Shown here one piece after another: positions 33,982 to 40,971 of a stretch of DNA of 54,651 nucleotides. Source of the DNA: an uncultured Clostridia bacterium (GTDB taxonomy: Bacteria; Bacillota; Clostridia; TANB77; CAG-465); the NCBI GenBank assembly GCA_948562205.1, contig CAOYAN010000013.1:1-54651 (forward strand). The letters are read 5' to 3'. The notes beneath the pieces are model-generated. The model had not been told where the DNA came from. It did not search any database and saw only the letters and a list, made by a program, of their open reading frames with translations. Numbering within the stretch: the first letter of the stretch is position 1; every line of letters starts with the position of its first letter. A program made the position numbers and the translations under genes.

Positions 33982-34110
33982 AGCATAAAGTGAATATGAA
34001 ACTTTTACTTTATCTTTAGTACAAGTATCATATACTATCCTTTCTATTAGTTTAATAACTTTATAGATATATTATATCTTAATTATGTAAACTGTTCAAA
34101 AGATAATAAA

Positions 34111-34250
34111 GTTGCATATAATGCAACAATAATTGCACGAAGTGCAACTTTTATATTGAAAATAAGCATTTTTCAAGTGATTTTATATCAAAAACGAACT
34201 ATAAATGACAAAAAATAACAAAAAGCATAAAATGTTGCACAATATGCAAC
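34111..34250. promoter_or_regulatory. Three TTGCAY palindromes
   Basis: GTTGCAT-ATA-ATGCAAC (34111-34127), TTGCAC-GAA-GTGCAA (34133-34147), and GTTGCA-CAATA-TGCAAC (34234-34250) lie in a 390-bp non-coding gap before a leader candidate. They look like an operator array for a regulator of the element, possibly the XRE protein at 34670. Their half-sites match the palindrome at 20975, but in inverted order. Confidence 0.6.
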
Positions 34251-34362
34251 ACTTAAAATATATATGAACATAGAAAAAGGAGATTACTGAAATCTCCCCA
34301 TCTAGTCTTAACAACCTCCACCGCCACCGTGGAAATGCGACTTGTTGCTTTGATTTTCTCAT
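34183..34362 (-). other. Candidate leader ORF overlapping a terminator
   Basis: A 59-residue frame starting at the ATG at 34362-34360, eight or so bases behind AAAGGA, reads MRKSKQQVAFPRWRWRLLRL and then runs into a terminator stem (34279-34297 on the plus strand, with T-run on the minus strand at 34278-34273). Only the first ~22 codons look like a peptide; the rest is the noncoding palindrome region. Such a short ORF reading into a hairpin is the layout of transcription attenuation. It would control the leftward int-side genes. Weak evidence. Confidence 0.35.
34273..34297 (-). terminator. Terminator/attenuator hairpin on the minus strand
   Basis: GGAGATT pairs with AATCTCC through an ACTGA loop, and the minus-strand transcript then enters TTTTTC. 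See the leader ORF. Confidence 0.6.
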
Positions 34363-34449
34363 TTCTCGTTTTCCTTTCTATGTAATCTCTATTTTAATTG
34401 CACATAAGTTAGAAAGTCCAAACGAAATGAGTGGAAGTTCTATATACAA

Positions 34450-34474
34450 TTTGAGCCACTGCTAGTGGCTCAAA
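34450..34474 (+). repeat. Hairpin in the non-coding gap before the XRE gene
   Basis: Perfect 11-bp arms TTTGAGCCACT / AGTGGCTCAAA with a GCT loop. The rest of 34363-34669 has no gene. A phrase TAGCCTGGGTAAA and a weak GGTAAA/TTTACC pairing follow. It may be a terminator or part of a regulatory RNA. Confidence 0.5.
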
Positions 34475-34669
34475 TAATAACTTTTGTTACAATTCAAGCC
34501 AATAGCCTGGGTAAATCATATATGTAAGACTTTACCAAAATAGGTATTTATAAGTATATTATAGCACAAAAATAAGCAAAACTCAATTATATCAACACTT
34601 ATGTCAATTATTTATTGATTTAATTGTAAGAAAATAGTATAATAAATTTGTTTATAGGGGGTGCATATT

Positions 34670-35374
34670 ATGTCTGAATTTAATAGCAAAGATTTTGGAG
34701 AAAGAATAAAAAATTATAGAATTAAAAGGGGCTTAAGTCAAGAAAATATTGCAACAAGTCTTGGAAAAAGCAAAGCCATTGTTAGTAGGTATGAAAAAGG
34801 AGAAGTTATACCAGATGCTAAAGATGTTAGTATAATTTGTGAAGAACTTGGAATATACGAAGCTGATTTATACGAAAATGATACTATTAGAACAATGCAA
34901 CACAACAAGTCTAAAAATCCTTTTGGTACTGATAAATTATATGTGTATTTTAATGCTTATAATTTTAGAACTAAAAAGTTTGCACCTGATAAATACATAT
35001 TAGAACTAGAGCAAAAACAAAATATCTGCAAAGCGAAGTTTGTAGATTATCATGATAAAAGAATATACTCAGAGGGTTACTTAATATGTAATGATGAAAT
35101 TGTATTTGCTGTAATGGAAAATTACAAACCTACAAGCAGTAGAGTTGATGTTGCGGTTGTTGAAATAAATATTTGCAATGGTACAGATGGTTTAATGCTT
35201 GGTGGTTACTTTGGAACAAATGCAAAATGTGAGCCTAGCTTAAGAAAGTGTTATTTTTCAAAGAAAAATGTTAATTTTACTAATGAAATGTTTGAACAAT
35301 TAAAGTTAAATGAAAATGAACAAGAGATATTAAATAATCAAAATGCTTTATATTTAGATATATTTAATATATAA
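34670..35374 (+). CDS. XRE-family regulator of the element
   Basis: A 234-residue protein. Residues about 8-65 form a Cro/cI helix-turn-helix (RIKNYRIKRGLSQENIATSLGKSKAIVSRYEKGEVIPDAKDVSIICEELG). The C-terminal ~150 residues are an unrecognised domain rich in aromatics and beta strands (DKLYVYFNAYNF, ICKAKFVDYHDKR). The start is placed at ATG 34670, nine bases behind GGGGG; the GTG at 34661 overlaps that site. It heads the rightward cargo run. It may bind the palindromes at 34111-34250. Confidence 0.85.
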   Translation: MSEFNSKDFGERIKNYRIKRGLSQENIATSLGKSKAIVSRYEKGEVIPDAKDVSIICEELGIYEADLYENDTIRTMQHNKSKNPFGTDKLYVYFNAYNFRTKKFAPDKYILELEQKQNICKAKFVDYHDKRIYSEGYLICNDEIVFAVMENYKPTSSRVDVAVVEINICNGTDGLMLGGYFGTNAKCEPSLRKCYFSKKNVNFTNEMFEQLKLNENEQEILNNQNALYLDIFNI

Positions 35375-35435
35375 TTATAAAGACAAATAGTAAGTTGTCG
35401 CTTAGATTAAATTTAATTATGAGGAGATGTATATT

Positions 35436-36194
35436 ATGAAAAAGAAAATATGTATTGTTGCAGGGATAACTTTAATAATACTTATTGTTGCAGGAATTAT
35501 AACAAACTATGCAGATAGTGGCAGAGTAACAACAGGACATGAGCCAAAGTATTGCATCAAAATAGTTAGTAATGATGGTAGTAAGGTGACTTATTGGGGA
35601 TTAGGTTATAAAGTTATTAGATATGTTGGAGTATCTACAAATGAGCCTTATGAAAATAATATTGGTGCAAAAATGGGAAGTTGGTTTATGAAATATGAAT
35701 TACCAATAGATAGTGAGTTTAATAAAGAAAATAACAGTAGTATAAGTAACTTAAATGATTTTTACAATACTGAACTGACAAAAAATAGAGATATAAGAAA
35801 TTTATCAAAGGAATATACATCTTTTGATGCTCAAAAAGATAACTGTTTTGTTATAGGTGCAATGGTTCATAATGATAATTTATATAGCGAATTTATGGAA
35901 AACTACAAAAATAAAAAGACAGCATTTATTAGAGTGGCTCAAAACACTGTTGAAGGAGATTTAATCTTAACAGATATTTTATATTACGAGAAATCAGATA
36001 AAGTATATATAGTTACTGATAATACAAGAGATAAATTTTCAGCAGAAACTGATAGAATAATTGAATTGAAAGAATATAATTATATATCAGAATATAAAAA
36101 TAATAATCACTTATATTGGGTTTTATACAACGAAGATATAACTGAAGAAAATTTTAAAACGGATAATGTATTTGTGATAACAACTATTAACTAA
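35436..36194 (+). CDS. Signal-anchored extracellular protein of the element
   Basis: A 252-residue protein with MKKKICIVAGITLIILIVAGIITNYA at the N-terminus (a signal anchor; no lipobox cysteine) and a soluble exterior part beginning DSGRVTTGHEPKYCIKIVS. I do not recognise a family. The start at 35436 is behind GAGGAGATG. It is the first cargo gene, before the AAATTACAA-marked run. Possibly a surface or immunity-type protein, but that is speculation. Confidence 0.65.
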   Translation: MKKKICIVAGITLIILIVAGIITNYADSGRVTTGHEPKYCIKIVSNDGSKVTYWGLGYKVIRYVGVSTNEPYENNIGAKMGSWFMKYELPIDSEFNKENNSSISNLNDFYNTELTKNRDIRNLSKEYTSFDAQKDNCFVIGAMVHNDNLYSEFMENYKNKKTAFIRVAQNTVEGDLILTDILYYEKSDKVYIVTDNTRDKFSAETDRIIELKEYNYISEYKNNNHLYWVLYNEDITEENFKTDNVFVITTIN

Positions 36195-36218
36195 AAATAT
36201 AAAGGAGATATAAAAGTT

Positions 36219-36407
36219 ATGAATAAAGAAAAATTAAAAGTAAAAATATTTTTGATTTTAAGTCTTGTATTTGCAATTTTAACTTTGATTGGTGGATACT
36301 TGGTAGTTACTCATAAATTAGATAATGCTGGTTATTCAGTTATACCAATGTTATTTACACTAATATTTAGTATATTATATAGAAATAGTAAAAAAGATAA
36401 AGAGTAA
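36219..36407 (+). CDS. Small two-helix membrane protein
   Basis: A 62-residue protein with two hydrophobic segments (about 8-30 and 40-55) separated by HKLDNAGY, and a basic end RNSKKDKE. The ribosome binding site and first codons (TATAAAGGAGAT..., MNKEK) are nearly identical to those of the next gene, which points to duplication of the leader. Unrecognised family. Confidence 0.6.
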   Translation: MNKEKLKVKIFLILSLVFAILTLIGGYLVVTHKLDNAGYSVIPMLFTLIFSILYRNSKKDKE

Positions 36408-36442
36408 TCCAAATTACAATATATAAAGGAGATGTGAAAGTT

Positions 36443-36667
36443 ATGAATAAAGAAAAAAACACAGAGATTAATGAAGAAAAAGAAGAAAATTATATGGCAA
36501 TAGGTATGAGCTTAGGAATGTGCTTTGGAGTTGCTGGTGGAGCAGTAGTAGGAAGTTGTATAAATAATATTGGAATTTGTATGTGTTTTGGAATATGCAT
36601 TGGTATGTGTCTAGGAATGGTAATAGGTTCAGCAATAAAAAAAGATGATAGCAATAATGTAAAGTAA
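36443..36667 (+). CDS. Glycine-rich small membrane protein
   Basis: A 74-residue protein. After an acidic N-terminus (MNKEKNTEINEEKEEN), two glycine- and cysteine-rich hydrophobic segments follow: MAIGMSLGMCFGVAGGAVVGS and MCFGICIGMCLGMVIGSA, a glycine-zipper-like pattern. The start at ATG 36443 is preceded by AAAGGAGATGTG; the GTG at 36434 overlaps that site. Membrane insertion or oligomerisation is plausible. Unrecognised family. Confidence 0.6.
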   Translation: MNKEKNTEINEEKEENYMAIGMSLGMCFGVAGGAVVGSCINNIGICMCFGICIGMCLGMVIGSAIKKDDSNNVK

Positions 36668-36700
36668 CTGCAAAATTACAAATTGGAAGTGAGATAAAGT

Positions 36701-37210
36701 ATGGAAAACATTATAATTAGAAACATTGAAGAAAAAGATATTCCAAGTGTTGTAGATATTCAAATAGATGGTTGGAAATCAGCATATAAAGGAATAGTTG
36801 ATGACAATGTTTTAAATTCAATGAATAGAAATGAAAGAATAAAAAAGAGAAGTAATGATTATAAAGAAAATGGTTTTATAGTTGCAGAATTAGATAATCA
36901 AGTAGTTGGATTTTGTAGATATATTGATAGTAATAAATTTACACAAGATATAGCATATATAGATTGTGAATTATTAGCACTATATGTTAAACCAAATTTA
37001 AAGTACAATGGCATAGGAACGAAACTATTTCAATTTGTTGTAAATGAGTTTAAAAACAAAAATAAAACGAAAATGATATTGTGGTGCTTAAAAGATAATG
37101 AGCCATCTAAAAAATTTTATACTAAAATGGGTGGAGAAATTATTAAAGAAAGAACAATAGAAATAGGAGAAAAAGAATATTTAGAAGTTGGATTTGAATA
37201 TAATATCTAA
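36701..37210 (+). CDS. GNAT family N-acetyltransferase
   Basis: A 169-residue GNAT. Seen: IIRNIEEKDIPSVVDIQIDGWKSAYKGIVDD (beta1-alpha1), an ALYVKPNLKYNGIGTKLFQFVV segment (about 94-115; acetyl-CoA pyrophosphate loop in GIGTKL), and WCLKDNEPSKKFYTKMGGEII (about 128-148; C-terminal motif B). It would transfer acetyl from acetyl-CoA to an unknown amine; antibiotic or protein substrates are possible in this family. It sits inside the AAATTACAA cargo array, with that motif just before it. Confidence 0.9.
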   Translation: MENIIIRNIEEKDIPSVVDIQIDGWKSAYKGIVDDNVLNSMNRNERIKKRSNDYKENGFIVAELDNQVVGFCRYIDSNKFTQDIAYIDCELLALYVKPNLKYNGIGTKLFQFVVNEFKNKNKTKMILWCLKDNEPSKKFYTKMGGEIIKERTIEIGEKEYLEVGFEYNI

Positions 37211-37246
37211 CTGAAAAATTATAATCTATCGAGGAGGTATAAAATA

Positions 37247-37390
37247 ATGGATAAGAAAAAAATGATGAATTGGATAATAGCAATAATAGTTGCTATTGTA
37301 TATCTAACAGTAAGCATTATATTTAAGGCTTGGGCATATTCTTGGCTTATATGGGTAGTTTATGCAATTTATAGATTTATAGTAAAATAG
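37247..37390 (+). CDS. Small membrane protein, 47 aa
   Basis: A 47-residue protein: MDKKKMMNW, then one long hydrophobic segment (IIAIIVAIVYLTVSIIFKAWAYSWLIWVVYAIY) that may be one or two helices, and a basic end RFIVK. A strong ribosome binding site, GAGGAGGT, lies seven bases before the ATG. Too short for most gene callers, but the site, the position in the array and the junction motif support it. No family. Confidence 0.6.
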   Translation: MDKKKMMNWIIAIIVAIVYLTVSIIFKAWAYSWLIWVVYAIYRFIVK

Positions 37391-37425
37391 ACAAACTACA
37401 AGTCAAATTAGGAGTGTGATTAAAT

Positions 37426-37662
37426 ATGTTTAATTTAAGGAAAGAAACTATAAAAAAGAATATATTTTTAATACTATCAAATATATCAGCATTTGTATTT
37501 ATAGCAGGTTTAATGTGTACTATTTTAGGAGATGATAGCCCTGTCAAATTTATAGTAAATGGAAGTCCTATAAAATTGATAGTACCACCATTATTAGTTT
37601 TTGCTGTTAGTTTTATATTATATAGAAAAAGTAAAAATACAATAAAAGCAAATACAAAGTAA
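37426..37662 (+). CDS. Small two-helix membrane protein
   Basis: A 78-residue protein: MFNLRKETIKKNIFLILSNISAFVFIAGLMC with one helix, DDSPVKFIVNGSPIK, and a second helix (LIVPPLLVFAVSFILYR) with a basic end. The layout (basic, helix, extracellular turn, helix, basic) resembles the 62-residue protein at 36219. The ribosome binding site is TAGGAGTG. Unrecognised. Confidence 0.6.
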   Translation: MFNLRKETIKKNIFLILSNISAFVFIAGLMCTILGDDSPVKFIVNGSPIKLIVPPLLVFAVSFILYRKSKNTIKANTK

Positions 37663-37694
37663 CACAAAATTACAATTTATGGAGTTGATAGTTT

Positions 37695-37940
37695 ATGAAT
37701 AAAGAGATATTGTTATTAAATATAGATAAAGTTCATACTACAAAAATGGGTATAGATAGAATTAAGAAAAATCTTAAACTAGATACAAATGATGTAGTTG
37801 ATTATTGCAAAAATAAAGTTTTAGATAAAAAATGTAATATATATAAACAAGGCAAGAATTGGTATTGTGAAATTGATAATATAAAGATAACTATTAACTC
37901 ATACAGTTATACGATTATTACAGCACATACTATTCACTAA
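37695..37940 (+). CDS. DUF3781 family protein
   Basis: An 81-residue protein. KVHTTKMGIDRIKKNLKLDT (about 13-32), CKNKVLDKKCNIYKQGKNWYCEI, and TINSYSYTIITAH at the C-terminus are the family features of DUF3781, a small soluble protein of unknown function found in many Clostridia and Lactobacillales, often next to GNAT or Nudix genes. Family assignment is by recall of the motif. The stop codon overlaps the next AAATTACAA motif. Confidence 0.7.
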   Translation: MNKEILLLNIDKVHTTKMGIDRIKKNLKLDTNDVVDYCKNKVLDKKCNIYKQGKNWYCEIDNIKITINSYSYTIITAHTIH

Positions 37941-37961
37941 ATTACAATCTAGAGGTGTAAG

Positions 37962-38702
37962 ATGGAATATAAAGAATATGGATCAAAGAATAATGATACT
38001 ATAATTTTATTGCATGGTGGCGGTCTTTCTTGGTGGAATTATATAGATGAAATAGGATTGCTTGAAGATGAATTTCACATAGTTATCCCTATACTAGACG
38101 GACATTCGAATAGTGATACAAATTTTACTTCCATTGAAAGTAATGCTTTAGAAATAATAAATTTTATAAATGATAATTATAATGGAAAAATAAAACTAAT
38201 TGGAGGATTATCATTAGGAGGACAAATATTGTTAGAAATACTATCTAAAAATCCCAATATATGTGAATATGCTATTGTTGAAAGTGCTTTGGCAATTCCT
38301 ATGAATTTTACTTATAAAATGATAGAGCCAACATTTAATTTATCATATTGTTTAATAAGTAAAAAATGGTTTTCAAAACTACAGTTTAAAAGTTTAAAAC
38401 TTAAAAACAGTTTGTTTGATATGTATTATGAAGATACTTGTAAAATTACAAAAGATAATTTAATTGCTTTTATGAAATCAAATTCTAGTTATGAAGTAAA
38501 AGATACTTTATCACATACTAGAGCAAAAGTGCTTGTATTGGTAGGAAGCAAAGAAAGACCTATTATGAAAAAATCGGCAACTAAAATTGCTAATTTAATA
38601 CCAAATAGTGAACTTGATGTACTACAAGGATATTATCATGGGGATATTAGCATAAATCATGCAGATGATTATGTTGAGAGAATAAAGAGATTAGTTCGCT
38701 AA
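37962..38702 (+). CDS. Alpha/beta hydrolase
   Basis: A 246-residue alpha/beta hydrolase: ILLHGGGLSWWNY (about 15-27, oxyanion loop HG), LIGGLSLGGQILLEIL (about 78-93; nucleophile Ser in G-L-S-L-G), KVLVLVGSKERPIM (about 188-201, Asp/Glu region), and YYHGDISINH (about 225-235, His). It is soluble and cytoplasmic. Substrate unknown. The ribosome binding site AGAGGTG precedes the ATG. It is the largest enzyme of the cargo array. Confidence 0.85.
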   Translation: MEYKEYGSKNNDTIILLHGGGLSWWNYIDEIGLLEDEFHIVIPILDGHSNSDTNFTSIESNALEIINFINDNYNGKIKLIGGLSLGGQILLEILSKNPNICEYAIVESALAIPMNFTYKMIEPTFNLSYCLISKKWFSKLQFKSLKLKNSLFDMYYEDTCKITKDNLIAFMKSNSSYEVKDTLSHTRAKVLVLVGSKERPIMKKSATKIANLIPNSELDVLQGYYHGDISINHADDYVERIKRLVR

Positions 38703-38728
38703 ATTACAATTTTTAGAATGGAGCAAAA

Positions 38729-39367
38729 ATGAAAGAATTTTTAGAAAAAATTAGAATACCTGATAAGAATCTAAAATTAAGTAGGAAGATTATAAATACA
38801 AGTTTAATATTTTTATTAGGAATAATATTGGGGATATTTTCTAAATGGTTAGATAATTTAAGTATTAATGATACAGTATGGTGGCAACACATATTAGGCG
38901 TTTTAGATTTAGGAAATGTATTCTCTGAATTGGGAATATGGATATTCATTGCTATTACAATTTCTGTATTTAGTAAGACACCGTTAAGAGCAAGTTTAAA
39001 TGTATTCTTATTATTTATAGGAATGACAGTAAGTTATCATTTATATACAATATATGTTAGTGGTTTTAATCCAAAAAGTTATATGATGATTTGGTACACG
39101 ATAACATTAATATCACCTATACTTGCATTTATTTGTTGGTATGCAAAAAGTAAAAATAAAATATCACTTATGATTAGTAGTTTGATACTGACAGTAATGT
39201 TTATATTATCTTTTAGTATAGGTATGTGGTATTTTTATTTTAAAAGTATAATTGATACAATTTTATTTATAGGAGCAATATTAGTGCTATATGTAAGTCC
39301 TAAAAATAGTGTTTATAATTTACTAATAGCATTATTATTAGCTTTTGTATTTAGAATTTTAGTATAA
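38729..39367 (+). CDS. Multi-pass membrane protein, 212 aa
   Basis: A 212-residue protein with about six hydrophobic helices after a short polar N-terminus (MKEFLEKIRIPDKNLKLSRK). LDLGNVFSELGIWIFIAI, IYVSGFNPKSYMMIWYTITLISPI and ICWYAKSKNK are the distinctive segments. It resembles widespread clostridial membrane proteins of unknown function, but I cannot name the family. It is the last cargo gene. An AAATTACAA motif and a terminator follow. Confidence 0.7.
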   Translation: MKEFLEKIRIPDKNLKLSRKIINTSLIFLLGIILGIFSKWLDNLSINDTVWWQHILGVLDLGNVFSELGIWIFIAITISVFSKTPLRASLNVFLLFIGMTVSYHLYTIYVSGFNPKSYMMIWYTITLISPILAFICWYAKSKNKISLMISSLILTVMFILSFSIGMWYFYFKSIIDTILFIGAILVLYVSPKNSVYNLLIALLLAFVFRILV

Positions 39368-39384
39368 TACAAATTACAAGTTAT

Positions 39385-39425
39385 AGAGCAGATAATTTAT
39401 AGTAATTATCTGCTCTAATATTTTA
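39385..39425. terminator. Bidirectional terminator between cargo and relaxase
   Basis: The stem AGAGCAGATAATT / AATTATCTGCTCT (one-base slip) is followed by AATATTTT. It separates the convergent cargo array and the relaxase gene. Confidence 0.8.
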
Positions 39426-40382
39426 CAAATTATCTTTATCAAAACTTTTTACAAAATTATCAACTAATCGCTTAAAAGTATCTAAAGGAAAATTAAAAAG
39501 GTGTTTTACAACTTCAAAAGTTTTATTTATGTAATTCTTTAATTTATGATTTTCTCTTTTTAATTCTTGATTTTCATATTGCAAATCAGTATTTTGCTTT
39601 TGTAATTTATTCACGGTTTCTATTGCAGTATAAGACTTGCTTAAATGCAATTTTAGTTTATTTACATACTTAGCTAATTTTTTATTCTGTGCTAATATTA
39701 AAGCTGTATTTTTAGTTTCTAATGGCTGTATTTCTTCTTGCGTTAATTCATATTTTATATTTTCGTAGTTAGTAACTTGCTTTAATTTTTCTGTGCTTAA
39801 ATGTTCGACTTCTCGTTCTTTGCCACGTTCTAAATTAAATCCATTTTCAGTAATATATTTATAGAAATTATCTTGTAGTTTTTTATAACTGTCTTTGCCT
39901 TTCCAATATTCACTACAAGCAATTTTTTTGACTTGATTTCCGTTTTTATCTTTAGTTTGAATAACTGGAGTAAACACTAAATGTAGATGGGGTGTACTTT
40001 TGTCTAAATGAACTTTTGCAGATAAAATATATTGTTCTCCTAGATTTTTATAATTTGCAACAAAGTTGTAGGCTGTTTGAAAATATCTTTTTGTTTCTTC
40101 TTCTCCAATTTCTTCAAAGAATTCTTTGTCAGAAGTAATAATAAATTCACAAACTAAATTAGTATAACTTGTTATTCTACATTTTAAATCATTAGTTTTA
40201 ATTAGTTCGTTAATAGCCTTTGAATAAGTAGTATTGCATTGTTTAATTGAATAGTTTTTTATAGAATTATTTTTGTTAATATCTTTATTAGAATAGTTTG
40301 TATTTTTTCTTTCGTTGTGTTTGTATAATCCCGCAAGATTATCTTTTTTATAGTTAGCATTTCTAATTATTGCATAACTCAT
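39423..40382 (-). CDS. mob: MobV-family relaxase
   Basis: A 319-residue MobV/Pre relaxase. It opens MSYAIIRNANYKKDNLAGLYKHNER (motif I region). The histidine-rich metal site is VHLDKSTPHLHLVFTPV (about 123-139; H-x-D...P-H-x-H-L-V). A coiled-coil C-terminal half follows (about 225-300: NKLQKQNTDLQYENQELKREN). It would nick oriT and pilot the strand. The ribosome binding site AAAAGGA precedes the ATG. A rolling-circle replication protein is absent, so this Mob serves mobilization rather than a plasmid. It reads away from its oriT at 40469. Confidence 0.92.
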   Translation of the reverse strand: MSYAIIRNANYKKDNLAGLYKHNERKNTNYSNKDINKNNSIKNYSIKQCNTTYSKAINELIKTNDLKCRITSYTNLVCEFIITSDKEFFEEIGEEETKRYFQTAYNFVANYKNLGEQYILSAKVHLDKSTPHLHLVFTPVIQTKDKNGNQVKKIACSEYWKGKDSYKKLQDNFYKYITENGFNLERGKEREVEHLSTEKLKQVTNYENIKYELTQEEIQPLETKNTALILAQNKKLAKYVNKLKLHLSKSYTAIETVNKLQKQNTDLQYENQELKRENHKLKNYINKTFEVVKHLFNFPLDTFKRLVDNFVKSFDKDNL

Positions 40383-40468
40383 TTTTTCTATTCCTTTTCT
40401 TATAAGATAGCCTTCGTAGGCTCAAGCAAAATAAATACCTCCTTTGATTTTTCTATATATAACTTTCT

Positions 40469-40494
40469 TGAAGTTCTAACACACTAGAACTTCA
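40469..40494 (-). other. oriT with a MobV-type nick core
   Basis: A perfect inverted repeat with 10-bp arms (TGAAGTTCTA / TAGAACTTCA) around ACACAC. On the minus strand the loop region reads TAGTGTG followed by TTA. This is the core known from MobV origins of the pMV158 type (nick between G and T). A second, partial GAAGTTCGTGTGATTA stands at 40499-40514. It lies 87 bp upstream of the relaxase gene, as expected. Nick position is inferred from the family. Confidence 0.8.
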
Positions 40495-40634
40495 AAAGAA
40501 GTTCGTGTGATTAAGGACAACTAAAGTTTTCCTTAATAATTCTTTTATGCACGATTAAATATTCATATTGATTAAATAAATTTAAACAATACCACAAAAT
40601 AATTACATTATTTTATTTGAATATTATAATCGTG

Positions 40635-40772
40635 TTATAACAATATTGGCATATTGTTATAATGCAGTTTAGCTTAATAGCTAAACTGATGAGAAACCTT
40701 ACTCAGTTTCTCAAACTCTTCCACGGTAACCTATAAAAATATCAAAATAAAATTTTGACATTTTTATAGGTT
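40635..40772. other. Cluster of four hairpins
   Basis: Four consecutive stems: TTATAACAATAT / ATATTGTTATAA (40635-40662), CAGTTTAGC / GCTAAACTG (40665-40688), TGAGAAAC / GTTTCTCA (40690-40713), and a 21-bp stem with one G-U pair (40728-40748 with 40752-40772, loop AAA). There is no gene in 40383-41060. Possible roles are a single-strand origin used after conjugative transfer, or a structured RNA. Confidence 0.65.
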
Positions 40773-40912
40773 TTAGCCACTTATAGCAAAGTACTACTTG
40801 AATAAAATTATTGCTTACTGTATAATAACTATAATATATTTTGTAAATTTGAGTATCACTCATAAAATTAAAGTAAATTTATATACCTCTGTGAGTGATT
40901 AAATGCAAAACT

Positions 40913-40950
40913 GTCAACATTTCTGTCAACAAAATGAAGAAAACTGTTGA
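40913..40950. repeat. Integrase arm-type sites near attR
   Basis: GTCAACA occurs at 40913-40919 and 40925-40931, and the partial inverted TGTTGA at 40945-40950. They are the counterparts of the sites at 30621-30747 near attL. Confidence 0.65.
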
Positions 40951-40971
40951 TATATAAAGGAGAACTTTTGT

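Larger units (their letters stand above)
36411..39379. repeat. Recurrent AAATTACAA motif at cargo gene junctions
   Basis: The 9-mer AAATTACAA occurs exactly at 36411, 36673, 37667, 37939, 38701 and 39371, each at or up to about 10 bases after a stop codon. One-base variants stand at 37216 (AAATTATAA) and 37393 (AAACTACAA). So eight of the junctions from 36407 to 39370 carry it. It is not seen at such positions outside the element. See findings. Confidence 0.8.

Noticed and set aside
36411..39379. AAATTACAA series as an integron cassette array with attC sites
   Set aside because: The motif is only 9 bp, has no paired inverse core and no hairpin, and the only recombinase in the element is a Tn916-type integrase, not IntI. 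Kept as a new-type array in findings instead.
36411..39379. CRISPR-like array
   Set aside because: Spacing is gene-sized and irregular (260-800 bp), the repeat is 9 bp, and there are no cas genes.
40681..40725. CTGATGA ... GAAAC-like sequence resembling a hammerhead ribozyme core
   Set aside because: After the second stem the required GAAA is not present (CTCAAAC is seen), and no third stem closes it. The bases are explained by the hairpin cluster.
39423..40772. Integrated rolling-circle plasmid (MobV plus hairpins)
   Set aside because: No Rep initiator gene or dso-like sequence is seen; int/xis and ssrA repeats point to an IME.
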